Of a DNA stretch of 64,000 nucleotides, positions 20,266 through 32,032 are shown one piece after another (the first letter of the stretch is position 1; each line of letters opens with the position of its first letter). The stretch covers positions 1-64,000 of the forward strand of contig NW_026042785.1 in the NCBI RefSeq assembly GCF_023856365.1. Direction: 5' to 3'. A program made the position numbers and the translations under genes. The DNA comes from Brienomyrus brachyistius (Eukaryota > Chordata > Actinopteri > Osteoglossiformes > Mormyridae). Under the pieces are notes generated by a model, which was not told where the DNA came from, did no database searches, and worked only from the letters and a program-made list of their open reading frames with translations.

Positions 20266-20545
20266 TTAAAGACACTACGGGCATGTAAATGGAGAACGAA
20301 ATTATAGTTATACCGAATCTCCTACACACAATACCAAGGTTACCAACTTTGGTCAGCTGACCGGAGTGAGACGTTCAATTCCCGTAAGATTTCTTTGCGC
20401 CAGCCTGAGAGTCTGAAAACACGTCACACCAGATGCATGAGAGATGGAAACCTGGGATATTCAGTCGAATCAGATCAAATATGATGCTAAGTTAGTACTA
20501 AGTTAAAATATGTTCCGGACTTGTAACATGCACCCATGATTTGGA
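20266..20545 (+). repeat. Array-flanking module F, copy 1
   Basis: About 280 bp running from a TTAAAGACACTACGGGCATG start to CCCATGATTTGGAACAG. It recurs at 20969-21240 and 44541-44834 with small differences. It lies on both sides of the tRNA-like array, not within its units. Confidence 0.9.
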
Positions 20546-20968
20546 ACAGTCAGCAGGCTGTCTCTGGCCACGCCCCCTACACTCGGTCCGGCCCCTGGCT
20601 TTTCCTGAATTCTGATTCCTTTAGATAAACATTGACTTCATTGATATTGTTATTGATTTATCGACAGACCATCATACTTTTTAGACGTTATAATAACAAC
20701 ACTCTATTGATCCCCAAAGAGAGAAATTCTCTCCTTGCCTGCCCCCTCTTACTGTCCATGATACACAAGCACATATGTAGAAAAACGTCAGCTTGGAAGC
20801 CAAGGCTGGACTTAACCTACTCTATTCTGGTATTCTGTTCTCCCAAGTAAGGCATCCCAAGTTCGAATCCAACTTCCGACAAAAGTTCTTCAATCGCTAC
20901 AGCACAATTTGAGCCACTGATCGGCTTTAATTGCTTTGTTTTATTTTTGCGTTTCAGGCAAAACTACA
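20546..20968 (+). repeat. Left array-edge unit with the undeleted 30-bp segment
   Basis: Contains the unit words CAGACCATCATACTTTTTAG and AACAACACTCTATTGATCCCC, followed by AAAGAGAGAAATTCTCTCCTTGCCTGCCCC, which array units lack. After the Pol III B-box-like GTTCGAATCC (20862) it runs into the second F module. The closest relative is the right edge, 44205-44540. Confidence 0.85.
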
Positions 20969-21240
20969 TAACACTTAAAGACACTTCGGGCATGCAAATG
21001 GAGAACGAAATTATAGTTATACCGAATCTCCTACACACAATACCAAGGTTACCAACTTTGGTCAGCTGGCCGGAGTGAGACGTTTCTCAGGCGCCAGCCT
21101 GAGAGTCTGAAAACACGTCACACCAGATGCATGAGAGATGGAAACCTGGGATATTCAGTCGAATCAGATCAAATATGATGCTAAGTTAGTACTAAGTTAA
21201 AATATGTTCCGCACTTTTAACATGCACCCATGATTTGGAA
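20969..21240 (+). repeat. Array-flanking module F, copy 2
   Basis: Second copy, lacking about 16 bp (the TTCAATTCCCGTAAGA region) present in copies 1 and 3. Confidence 0.9.
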
Positions 21241-21245
21241 CAGCA

Positions 21246-21614
21246 GCATACCTGTCAAGGTTTGGATTTGAAAATAAAGGAAATTTTCCGGCACCCGCCG
21301 TGAGCCATCCCACCACCGCAACCAGGCTCCAGTATCCCTTACATTTTAAGACAGGAAATATAAAATAATATAAATTATATAAAATATAATATAAATATAA
21401 ATATAAATATATAAAATATATAAAATATATTTTTGGCCACAACCGGGATTCGAACCCCGGTCTCCCGTGTGAAAGGCGGCGATCTTACCACTACACTATC
21501 CAGCAACTATATAATATAAGGGAGATTTACGGGAAAATACTAATACGGGAGGACGGCGCGAAAGAGAAGTAAAATACGGTAGTTTCCCGGCCAAAACGGG
21601 AGACTTGACAGCCT
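21246..21614. mobile_element. Possible DNA transposon with CTGTCAAG termini carrying a tRNA-like sequence
   Basis: The segment runs from a CCTGTCAAG word to a CTTGACAG word that form an 8-9 bp terminal inverted repeat. Inside are an AT-rich (ATAAATAT)n tract, the first tRNA-Glu-like sequence (21434-21505) and a conserved arm (GGAGGACGGCG ... TAGTTTCCCGGCC ... ACGGGAGACTTGACAG). The right arm is repeated in every array unit; the left arm is present only here and at 44838. The family is not established. Confidence 0.4.
21434..21505 (-). tRNA. tRNA-Glu(TTC)-like 1
   Basis: On the minus strand the 72-nt segment has a D-arm entry TAGTGTAGTGGTAAGATC, an anticodon loop CTTTCAC (anticodon TTC), a four-base variable loop AGAC and a T-arm GGGGTTCGAATCCC, so A- and B-box words are present. 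The acceptor halves (TGCTGGA and TTGTGGC) pair poorly, the anticodon stem has two mismatches and the T-stem one. It is tRNA-derived, but a functional tRNA is doubtful. This is the only copy on the 5' side with no partner. Confidence 0.6.
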
Positions 21615-21924
21615 GAGATGGCTTTTCCAGCGAAAACGACTTCATTATTTATCTGATTGATTTATCGACAGACCATCATACTTTTTAGACGTTATAATAA
21701 CAACACTCTATTGATCCCCCTCTTACTGTCCATGATACACAATGACGAGACACATGTTCACTAATGACGAGAACTATTCTATTTTTCATGCCGGGTCCTT
21801 CAAATCTTACATTTACAAATCTTGTTCTTGTTCTCTGCTCGTTCCCGTAGATATATATTATTATACGGAGATTTACGGAGTCTTCAAAGACGGTCCAGCT
21901 CAAGGATCACTGTTGCTGTGGTGT

Positions 21925-21938
21925 AGATCAGCTGATCT
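21925..21938. repeat. 14-bp perfect palindrome present in every unit
   Basis: AGATCAGCTGATCT, with a central E-box (CAGCTG), is conserved at the same place in all units, for example 22889, 25585, 26555 and 28833. Shown here for the first unit. Confidence 0.85.
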
Positions 21939-22209
21939 GTAGTAGTCTTCTACGTACATCTTCTAGTAGACCTTCTGAGGGTACTTCACGCATTCTTGGT
22001 CGGAGGGTCCAGGTTTCCAGCTTAGCTTATTTCTTATTTCTCAGGTCAGCTGCTCTTGTATTCAGCCTACTAATATATATGGGGCTTGGTACCCAATCTC
22101 GGAATGTGGGGATGATGATATCTCCCCCCTGACCTGTCGTCCTGGCTCCCCCTTGTCGTAGCAATCGTGTTGTACCTCATCAATCTCTAGTTGTGATAGC
22201 AGTTGTTTC

Positions 22210-22281
22210 TGGCCACAACCGGGATTCGAACCCCGGTCTCCCGTGTGAAAGGCGGCGATCTTACCACTACACTATCCAGCA
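22210..22281 (-). tRNA. tRNA-Glu(TTC)-like 2 (A copy of a pair)
   Basis: Same 72-nt core. It is preceded on the plus strand by AGCAGTTGTTTC, the A-type flank. The partner lies 145 bp further on. Confidence 0.6.
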
Positions 22282-22354
22282 ACTATATAATACAATATAT
22301 AAAAAATATAATATAAATATAATATAAATATATAAAATATATAAAATATATTTT

Positions 22355-22426
22355 TGGCCACAACCGGGATTCGAACCCCGGTCTCCCGTGTGAAAGGCGG
22401 CGATCTTACCACTACACTATCCAGCA
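22355..22426 (-). tRNA. tRNA-Glu(TTC)-like 3 (B copy)
   Basis: B-type flank (AAATATATTTT). Followed by the AAGGGAGATTTACGGG arm. Confidence 0.6.
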
Positions 22427-23147
22427 ACTATATAATATAAGGGAGATTTACGGGAAAATACTAATACGGGAGGACGGCGGGAAAGAGAAGTAAAATACGG
22501 TAGTTTCCCGGCCAAAACGGGAGACTTGACAGCCTGAGATGGCTGTCTCTGGCCACGCCCCCTACAGTCGGTCCGGCCCCTGGCTTTTCCAGCGTGTTCG
22601 CGAAAACGACTTCATTATTTATCTGATTGATTTATCGACAGACCATCATACTTTTTAGACGTTATAATAACAACACTCTATTGATCTTACTGTCCATGAT
22701 ACACAATGACGAGACACATGTTCACTAATGACGAGAACTATTCTATTTTTCATGCCGGGTCCTTCAAATCTTACATTTACAAATCTTGTTCTTGTTCTCT
22801 GCTCGTTCCCGTAGATATATATTATTATACGGAGATTTACGGAGTCTTCAAAGACGGTCCAGCTCAAGGATCACTGTTGCTGTGGTGTAGATCAGCTGAT
22901 CTGTAGTAGTCTTCTACGTACATCTTCTAGTAGACCTTCTGAGGGTACTTCACGCATTCTTGGTCGGAGGGTCCAGGTTTCCAGCTTAGCTTATTTCTTA
23001 TTTCTCAGGTCAGCTGCTCTTGTATTCAGCCTACTAATATATATGGGGCTTGGTACCCAATCTCGGAATGTGGGGATGATGATATCTCCCCCCTGACCTG
23101 TCGTCCTGGCTCCCCCTTGTCGTAGCAATCGTGTTGTACCTCATCAA

Positions 23148-24918
23148 TGTAGGGAGCCGCCCACTGGCCCAATGGCGGAATCCAATGGCGCAGCCGAAGG
23201 CTGTGAATGCGTGTTGGTCCTTCCAAGCGCTCCTGGGAATTACTTACCCTTTTTAATATACAAGATATTCTTTTAGACACACATCTGACTCCATTTTATT
23301 AATGACCTTATTTCAGTATATTGTAGTCATGACGTTTATGTTGTTCGGATTACTTCGGGACTCTCCTTTAGATTACCAACTCTAGTTTACCCCTGACGAA
23401 GGAGTCCGCCAGATTCGCCTCGGCCGACAGGGCGATCCGTGGGCTTGTTCCACAGGGTTTGTCTTAGATGCACGGAAATCGGCACCATTTAAGACAATGT
23501 CAGCCTCTGATTATTCGGGTCCCTCGACCTATATAATTTCCCAAAGGCCCAGTGTCTGCCAATTACTGAGCATGTGGGTGCCTCGGAGATTAAGCCGATG
23601 TTTACCCGAACCACACGTACATCCACCTCAGAGGCTCAGCCGGGGGCAGCCCATATCATAACATGTGTCAACCTCAGCGGCTGTGACGGCGCACCTTTTG
23701 TTGCGGTAGTTTGTACGAGGTTTTACTTTGGGCTCGTCTCAGGGACTCCGCCGATGCCGCCCATTGTCTTACCATGTGAGCGTCTCAGGGACTATGCCCG
23801 GTGCCTAGGAACATAGTGTGTACGCCCCTCAGAGGGCAGACCGGTACCTTTCATCAGCATGTGTTGACCTCAGAGGTTAAGTCGGCCCGTAACTGAGCGT
23901 GTGCGAACTCCAGAGGTGCGGTTTTGGTATCCACCTAACTTAACTTGGGCAGTCGAGTTTGGGACCCGGATAAAGGGGATTTAACCCAGAGGCTGCAAGA
24001 TAGTATTTATCACTTTAGTCCTAATCAGGATAGAAGTCCAATCTGGAAAGTTTATAAAGAAGTTAGCAAATCAGACAGTCATGAAGTAATCAAGACAACA
24101 TTTATTAAACATATTACAATATATAATTATTGACATGTGGCCACATACTTGTAAATACATTTGGACAAATACAATATTAAACAATCACATTCCTCAGCTG
24201 AGAGTGCACAAAGTTCTGCGGAAAGTATCTGACTACAGATGGACTTTCACGCAGTTCTCTGTGGGAGCTCTGATTACAGAGTAACTCCCCGAATCCTTCT
24301 GAGGCCCTTCCTTAAGTATCCAAACCAGGTGATGGCATGTCTCTGAAGACTGACCAATTTCGGTCAACGGTTAATTTTAGGGGCATTGTTGGCCTTGGTT
24401 CTCAAGTCCTCAGCCAATCAGATCACTTTAGGGGGTGGTCGTAATTCCCTTGTTCTGCCATGTGAGAGGCTCTCTCAGTTTGGTGGGTTTAGCCGAAGTT
24501 TCTATAGTTCTCTTAGGAAAAACTATACTGCCTTAAATCTGAGTGTATAACACTCGCCGTCTCATGCCTATTCAAACGAGACCAAACATGCGTGTATTTG
24601 TCCCTAACATCTATGTGTGGTGAGTTATCCTATTTCTAGTGGAAAAGGTGTCTGTGTCTGGGGACTGACAGCTGTTGTTGCTGTGGTTTGACTGTGGAAC
24701 TCCGGCCACTCCAGGGGGTGAAAGGTCTTGCTTTTTCTGTATTGCTCCAGTTATTCTCAGGAGCCGGCAGGGCTTTGCCTTCCTTAAAAGGGATGGTTTG
24801 ATGCGTGGAGTCCAATCTTGCCTGGGCCAGTGGATCCTTTTCTTGGAGCTCTGAGATGGACTGATGCAGGCTGATCAGAGTTGGGGCCTGCAGGACCTAT
24901 AAGTTTTATGTCCTTACA
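23148..24918 (+). mobile_element. LTR-like element, copy 1 (full, 1771 bp)
   Basis: It begins TGTAGGGAGC and ends GTCCTTACA (TG...CA with an imperfect 8-bp inverted end). It is flanked by TCAA on both sides (23144-23147 and 24919-24922). Units without it read straight through CCTCATCAATCTCTAG, which proves the insertion and the 4-bp target duplication. Size, ends and duplication fit a solitary LTR. No coding domain is inside; the 62- and 80-codon open frames have no family motifs. A 5' half rich in CCTCAGAGG-type repeats (23560-23930) is followed by an AT-rich segment. Confidence 0.75.
23560..23935 (+). repeat. Degenerate internal repeats in the LTR-like element
   Basis: Eight or so imperfect copies of a module of roughly 35-60 bp: a (GC)ATGTG-type start, then C(C)TCAGAGG or CTCAGGGAC, then a CCGG/CCGATG-type end. 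Examples begin at GCATGTGGGTGCCTCGGAG, ACATCCACCTCAGAGGCTCA, ACATGTGTCAACCTCAGCGG, CATGTGAGCGTCTCAGGGAC and CATGTGTTGACCTCAGAGG. Present in all five copies of the element. Confidence 0.7.
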
Positions 24919-24948
24919 TCAATCTCTAGTTGTGATAGCAGTTGTTTC

Positions 24949-25020
24949 TGGCCACAACCGGGATTCGAACCCCGGTCTCCCGTGTGAAAGGCGGCGATCT
25001 TACCACTACACTATCCAGCA
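24949..25020 (-). tRNA. tRNA-Glu(TTC)-like 4 (A copy)
   Basis: Lies 30 bp after the right end of LTR-like copy 1. Confidence 0.6.
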
Positions 25021-25093
25021 ACTATATAATACAATATATAAAAAATATAATATAAATATAATATAAATATATAAAATATATAAAATATATTTT

Positions 25094-25165
25094 TGGCCAC
25101 AACCGGGATTCGAACCCCGGTCTCCCGTGTGAAAGGCGGCGATCTTACCACTACACTATCCAGCA
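25094..25165 (-). tRNA. tRNA-Glu(TTC)-like 5 (B copy)
   Basis: Partner of 24949-25020, 145 bp apart. Confidence 0.6.
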
Positions 25166-25869
25166 ACTATATAATATAAGGGAGATTTACGGGAAAATAC
25201 TAATACGGGAGGACGGCGCGAAAGAGAAGTAAAATACGGTAGTTTCCCGGCCAAAACGGGAGACTTGACAGCCTGAGATGGCTTTTCCAGCGAAAACGAC
25301 TTCATTATTTATCTGATTGATTTATCGACAGACCATCATACTTTTTAGACGTTATAATAACAACACTCTATTGATCCCCCTCTTACTGTCCATGATACAC
25401 AATGACGAGACACATGTTCACTAATGACGAGAACTATTCTATTTTTCATGCCGGGTCCTTCAAATCTTACATTTACAAATCTTGTTCTTGTTCTCTGCTC
25501 GTTCCCGTAGATATATATTATTATACGGAGATTTACGGAGTCTTCAAAGACGGTCCAGCTCAAGGATCACTGTTGCTGTGGTGTAGATCAGCTGATCTGT
25601 AGTAGTCTTCTACGTACATCTTCTAGTAGACCTTCTGAGGGTACTTCACGCATTCTTGGTCGGAGGGTCCAGGTTTCCAGCTTAGCTTATTTCTTATTTC
25701 TCAGGTCAGCTGCTCTTGTATTCAGCCTACTAATATATATGGGGCTTGGTACCCAATCTCGGAATGTGGGGATGATGATATCTCCCCCCTGACCTGTCGT
25801 CCTGGCTCCCCCTTGTCGTAGCAATCGTGTTGTACCTCATCAATCTCTAGTTGTGATAGCAGTTGTTTC

Positions 25870-25941
25870 TGGCCACAACCGGGATTCGAACCCCGGTCTC
25901 CCGTGTGAAAGGCGGCGATCTTACCACTACACTATCCAGCA
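25870..25941 (-). tRNA. tRNA-Glu(TTC)-like 6 (A copy)
   Basis: A-type flank, in a unit without an LTR insertion. Confidence 0.6.
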
Positions 25942-26014
25942 ACTATATAATACAATATATAAAAAATATAATATAAATATAATATAAATATATAAAATAT
26001 ATAAAATATATTTC

Positions 26015-26086
26015 TGGCCACAACCGGGATTCGAACCCCGGTCTCCCGTGTGAAAGGCGGCGATCTTACCACTACACTATCCAGCA
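26015..26086 (-). tRNA. tRNA-Glu(TTC)-like 7 (B copy)
   Basis: B position, but its immediate flank reads TTTC instead of TTTT, as in A copies; possibly a trace of gene conversion. Confidence 0.6.
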
Positions 26087-26800
26087 ACTATATAATATAA
26101 GGGAGATTTACGGGAAAATACTAATACGGGAGGACGGCGGGAAAGAGAAGTAAAATACGGTAGTTTCCCGGCCAAAACGGGAGACTTGACAGCCTGAGAT
26201 GGCTGTCTCTGGCCACGCCCCCTACAGTCGGTCCGGCCCCTGGCTTTTCCAGCGTGTTCGCGAAAACGACTTCATTATTTATCTGATTGATTTATCGACA
26301 GACCATCATACTTTTTAGACGTTATAATAACAACACTCTATTGATCCCCCTCTTACTGTCCATGATACACAATGACGAGACACATGTTCACTAATGACGA
26401 GAACTATTCTATTTTTCATGCCGGGTCCTTCAAATCTTACATTTACAAATCTTGTTCTTGTTCTCTGCTCGTTCCCGTAGATATATATTATTATACGGAG
26501 ATTTACGGAGTCTTCAAAGACGGTCCAGCTCAAGGATCACTGTTGCTGTGGTGTAGATCAGCTGATCTGTAGTAGTCTTCTACGTACATCTTCTAGTAGA
26601 CCTTCTGAGGGTACTTCACGCATTCTTGGTCGGAGGGTCCAGGTTTCCAGCTTAGCTTATTTCTTATTTCTCAGGTCAGCTGCTCTTGTATTCAGCCTAC
26701 TAATATATATGGGGCTTGGTACCCAATCTCGGAATGTGGGGATGATGATATCTCCCCCCTGACCTGTCGTCCTGGCTCCCCCTTGTCGTAGCAATCGTGT

Positions 26801-28166
26801 TGTCTGCCAATTACTGAGCATGTGGGTGCCTCGGAGATTAAGCCGATGTTTACCCGAACCACACGTACATCCACCTCAGAGGCTCAGCCGGGGGCAGCCC
26901 ATATCATAACATGTGTCAACCTCAGCGGCTGTGACGGCGCACCTTTTGTTGCGGTAGTTTGTACGAGGTTTTACTTTGGGCTCGTCTCAGGGACTCCGCC
27001 GATGCCGCCCATTGTCTTACCATGTGAGCGTCTCAGGGACTATGCCCGGTGCCTAGGAACATAGTGTGTACGCCCCTCAGAGGGCAGACCGGTACCTTTC
27101 ATCAGCATGTGTTGACCTCAGAGGTTAAGTCGGCCCGTAACTGAGCGTGTGCGAACTCCAGAGGTGCGGTTTTGGTATCCACCTAACTTAACTTGGGCAG
27201 TCGAGTTTGGGACCCGGATAAAGGGGATTTAACCCAGAGGCTGCAAGATAGTATTTATCACTTTAGTCCTAATCAGGATAGAAGTCCAATCTGGAAAGTT
27301 TATAAAGAAGTTAGCAAATCAGACAGTCATGAAGTAATCAAGACAACATTTATTAAACATATTACAATATATAATTATTGACATGTGGCCACATACTTGT
27401 AAATACATTTGGACAAATACAATATTAAACAATCACATTCCTCAGCTGAGAGTGCACAAAGTTCTGCGGAAAGTATCTGACTACAGATGGACTTTCACGC
27501 AGTTCTCTGTGGGAGCTCTGATTACAGAGTAACTCCCCGAATCCTTCTGAGGCCCTTCCTTAAGTATCCAAACCAGGTGATGGCATGTCTCTGAAGACTG
27601 ACCAATTTCGGTCAACGGTTAATTTTAGGGGCATTGTTGGCCTTGGTTCTCAAGTCCTCAGCCAATCAGATCACTTTAGGGGGTGGTCGTAATTCCCTTG
27701 TTCTGCCATGTGAGAGGCTCTCTCAGTTTGGTGGGTTTAGCCGAAGTTTCTATAGTTCTCTTAGGGAAAACTATACTGCCTTAAATCTGAGTGTATAACA
27801 CTCGCCGTCTCATGCCTATTCAAACGAGACCAAACATGCGTGTATTTGTCCCTAACATCTATGTGTGGTGAGTTATCCTATTTCTAGTGGAAAAGGTGTC
27901 TGTGTCTGGGGACTGACAGCTGTTGTTGCTGTGGTTTGACTGTGGAACTCCGGCCACTCCAGGGGGTGAAAGGTCTTGCTTTTTCTGTATTGCTCCAGTT
28001 ATTCTCAGGAGCCGGCAGGGCTTTGCCTTCCTTAAAAGGGATGGTTTGATGCGTGGAGTCCAATCTTGCCTGGGCCAGTGGATCCTTTTCTTGGAGCTCT
28101 GAGATGGACTGATGCAGGCTGATCAGAGTTGGGGCCTGCAGGACCTATAAGTTTTATGTCCTTACA
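26801..28166 (+). mobile_element. LTR-like element, copy 2 (5'-truncated)
   Basis: Lacks the first 405 bp of the element. Unit sequence ending CGTGTTGT joins the element at its TGTCTGCC (23553 equivalent), sharing TGT. The right end and TCAA are normal. This is a deletion by short homology after insertion. Confidence 0.85.
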
Positions 28167-28196
28167 TCAATCTCTAGTTGTGATAGCAGTTGTTTC

Positions 28197-28268
28197 TGGC
28201 CACAACCGGGATTCGAACCCCGGTCTCCCGTGTGAAAGGCGGCGATCTTACCACTACACTATCCAGCA
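28197..28268 (-). tRNA. tRNA-Glu(TTC)-like 8 (A copy)
   Basis: Follows the truncated LTR-like copy 2. Confidence 0.6.
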
Positions 28269-28341
28269 ACTATATAATACAATATATAAAAAATATAATA
28301 TAAATATAATATAAATATATAAAATATATAAAATATATTTT

Positions 28342-28413
28342 TGGCCACAACCGGGATTCGAACCCCGGTCTCCCGTGTGAAAGGCGGCGATCTTACCACT
28401 ACACTATCCAGCA
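28342..28413 (-). tRNA. tRNA-Glu(TTC)-like 9 (B copy)
   Basis: Partner of 28197-28268. Confidence 0.6.
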
Positions 28414-29122
28414 ACTATATAATATAAGGGAGATTTACGGGAAAATACTAATACGGGAGGACGGCGCGAAAGAGAAGTAAAATACGGTAGTTTCCCGGCC
28501 AAAACGGGAGACTTGACAGCCTGAGATGGCTTTTCCAGCGAAAACGACTTCATTATTTATCTGATTGATTTATCGACAGACCATCATACTTTTTAGACGT
28601 TATAATAACAACACTCTATTGATCCCCCTCTTACTGTCCATGATACACAATGACGAGACACATGTTCACTAATGACGAGAACTATTCTATTTTTCATGCC
28701 GGGTCCTTCAAATCTTACATTTACAAATCTTGTTCTTGTTCTCTGCTCGTTCCCGTAGATATATATTATTATACGGAGATTTACGGAGTCTTCAAAGACG
28801 GTCCAGCTCAAGGATCACTGTTGCTGTGGTGTAGATCAGCTGATCTGTAGTAGTCTTCTACGTACATCTTCTAGTAGACCTTCTGAGGGTACTTCACGCA
28901 TTCTTGGTCGGAGGGTCCAGGTTTCCAGCTTATTCCAGCTTATTTCTTATTTCTCAGGTCAGCTGCTCTTGTATTCAGCCTACTAATATATATGGGGCTT
29001 GGTACCCAATCTCGGAATGTGGGGATGATGATATCTCCCCCCTGACCTGTCGTCCTGGCTCCCCCTTGTCGTAGCAATCGTGTTGTACCTCATCAATCTC
29101 TAGTTGTGATAGCAGTTGTTTC

Positions 29123-29194
29123 TGGCCACAACCGGGATTCGAACCCCGGTCTCCCGTGTGAAAGGCGGCGATCTTACCACTACACTATCCAGCA
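29123..29194 (-). tRNA. tRNA-Glu(TTC)-like 10 (single)
   Basis: A-type left flank and B-type right flank around one core. This is what unequal recombination between an A and a B copy would leave. It explains the 145-bp shorter unit next to it. Confidence 0.6.
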
Positions 29195-29947
29195 ACTATA
29201 TAATATAAGGGAGATTTACGGGAAAATACTAATACGGGAGGACGGCGGGAAAGAGAAGTAAAATACGGTAGTTTCCCGGCCAAAACGGGAGACTTGACAG
29301 CCTGAGATGGCTGTCTCTGGCCACGCCCCCTACAGTCGGTCCGGCCCCTGGCTTTTCCAGCGTGTTCGCGAAAACGACTTCATTATTTATCTGATTGATT
29401 TATCGACAGACCATCATACTTTTTAGACGTTATAATAACAACACTCTATTGATCCCCCTCTTACTGTCCATGATACACAATGACGAGACACATGTTCACT
29501 AATGACGAGAACTATTCTATTTTTCATGCCGGGTCCTTCAAATCTTACATTTACAAATCTTGTTCTTGTTCTCTGCTCGTTCCCGTAGATATATATTATT
29601 ATACGGAGATTTACGGAGTCTTCAAAGACGGTCCAGCTCAAGGATCACTGTTGCTGTGGTGTAGATCAGCTGATCTGTAGTAGTCTTCTACGTACATCTT
29701 CTAGTAGACCTTCTGAGGGTACTTCACGCATTCTTGGTCGGAGGGTCCAGGTTTCCAGCTTAGCTTATTTCTTATTTCTCAGGTCAGCTGCTCTTGTATT
29801 CAGCCTACTAATATATATGGGGCTTGGTACCCAATCTCGGAATGTGGGGATGATGATATCTCCCCCCTGACCTGTCGTCCTGGCTCCCCCTTGTCGTAGC
29901 AATCGTGTTGTACCTCATCAATCTCTAGTTGTGATAGCAGTTGTTTC

Positions 29948-30019
29948 TGGCCACAACCGGGATTCGAACCCCGGTCTCCCGTGTGAAAGGCGGCGATCTT
30001 ACCACTACACTATCCAGCA
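29948..30019 (-). tRNA. tRNA-Glu(TTC)-like 11 (A copy)
   Basis: Standard pair member. The AT spacer after it reads AAAAAATAAAAT, with one substitution. Confidence 0.6.
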
Positions 30020-30092
30020 ACTATATAATACAATATATAAAAAATAAAATATAAATATAATATAAATATATAAAATATATAAAATATATTTT

Positions 30093-30164
30093 TGGCCACA
30101 ACCGGGATTCGAACCCCGGTCTCCCGTGTGAAAGGCGGCGATCTTACCACTACACTATCCAGCA
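30093..30164 (-). tRNA. tRNA-Glu(TTC)-like 12 (B copy)
   Basis: Partner of 29948-30019. Confidence 0.6.
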
Positions 30165-30917
30165 ACTATATAATATAAGGGAGATTTACGGGAAAATACT
30201 AATACGGGAGGACGGCGGGAAAGAGAAGCAAAATACGGTAGTTTCCCGGCCAAAACGGGAGACTTGACAGCCTGAGATGGCTGTCTCTGGCCACGCCCCC
30301 TACAGTCGGTCCGGCCCCTGGCTTTTCCAGCGTGTTCGCGAAAACGACTTCATTATTTATCTGATTGATTTATCGACAGACCATCATACTTTTTAGACGT
30401 TATAATAACAACACTCTATTGATCCCCCTCTTACTGTCCATGATACACAATGACGAGACACATGTTCACTAATGACGAGAACTATTCTATTTTTCATGCC
30501 GGGTCCTTCAAATCTTACATTTACAAATCTTGTTCTTGTTCTCTGCTCGTTCCCGTAGATATATATTATTATACGGAGATTTACGGAGTCTTCAAAGACG
30601 GTCCAGCTCAAGGATCACTGTTGCTGTGGTGTAGATCAGCTGATCTGTAGTAGTCTTCTACGTACATCTTCTAGTAGACCTTCTGAGGGTACTTCACGCA
30701 TTCTTGGTCGGAGGGTCCAGGTTTCCAGCTTAGCTTATTTCTTATTTCTCAGGTCAGCTGCTCTTGTATTCAGCCTACTAATATATATGGGGCTTGGTAC
30801 CCAATCTCGGAATGTGGGGATGATGATATCTCCCCCCTGACCTGTCGTCCTGGCTCCCCCTTGTCGTAGCAATCGTGTTGTACCTCATCAATCTCTAGTT
30901 GTGATAGCAGTTGTTTC

Positions 30918-30989
30918 TGGCCACAACCGGGATTCGAACCCCGGTCTCCCGTGTGAAAGGCGGCGATCTTACCACTACACTATCCAGCA
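30918..30989 (-). tRNA. tRNA-Glu(TTC)-like 13 (A copy)
   Basis: Standard 970-bp unit. Confidence 0.6.
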
Positions 30990-31062
30990 ACTATATAATA
31001 CAATATATAAAAAATATAATATAAATATAATATAAATATATAAAATATATAAAATATATTTT

Positions 31063-31134
31063 TGGCCACAACCGGGATTCGAACCCCGGTCTCCCGTGTG
31101 AAAGGCGGCGATCTTACCACTACACTATCCAGCA
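31063..31134 (-). tRNA. tRNA-Glu(TTC)-like 14 (B copy)
   Basis: Partner of 30918-30989. Confidence 0.6.
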
Positions 31135-31887
31135 ACTATATAATATAAGGGAGATTTACGGGAAAATACTAATACGGGAGGACGGCGCGAAAGAGAAGTA
31201 AAATACGGTAGTTTCCCGGCCAAAACGGGAGACTTGACAGCCTGAGATGGCTGTCTCTGGCCACGCCCCCTACAGTCGGTCCGGCCCCTGGCTTTTCCAG
31301 CGTGTTCGCGAAAACGACTTCATTATTTATCTGATTGATTTATCGACAGACCATCATACTTTTTAGACGTTATAATAACAACACTCTATTGATCCCCCTC
31401 TTACTGTCCATGATACACAATGACGAGACACATGTTCACTAATGACGAGAACTATTCTATTTTTCATGCCGGGTCCTTCAAATCTTACATTTACAAATCT
31501 TGTTCTTGTTCTCTGCTCGTTCCCGTAGATATATATTATTATACGGAGATTTACGGAGTCTTCAAAGACGGTCCAGCTCAAGGATCACTGTTGCTGTGGT
31601 GTAGATCAGCTGATCTGTAGTAGTCTTCTACGTACATCTTCTAGTAGACCTTCTGAGGGTACTTCACGCATTCTTGGTCGGAGGGTCCAGGTTTCCAGCT
31701 TAGCTTATTTCTTATTTCTCAGGTCAGCTGCTCTTGTATTCAGCCTACTAATATATATGGGGCTTGGTACCCAATCTCGGAATGTGGGGATGATGATATC
31801 TCCCCCCTGACCTGTCGTCCTGGCTCCCCCTTGTCGTAGCAATCGTGTTGTACCTCATCAATCTCTAGTTGTGATAGCAGTTGTTTC

Positions 31888-31959
31888 TGGCCACAACCGG
31901 GATTCGAACCCCGGTCTCCCGTGTGAAAGGCGGCGATCTTACCACTACACTATCCAGCA
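31888..31959 (-). tRNA. tRNA-Glu(TTC)-like 15 (A copy)
   Basis: Standard 970-bp unit. Confidence 0.6.
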
Positions 31960-32032
31960 ACTATATAATACAATATATAAAAAATATAATATAAATATAA
32001 TATAAATATATAAAATATATAAAATATATTTT

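Noticed and set aside
23148..24918. DNA transposon instead of LTR
   Set aside because: Imperfect 8-bp inverted ends also exist, but TG...CA termini, a 4-bp duplication, size and lack of a transposase favour a solitary LTR. Not fully excluded.
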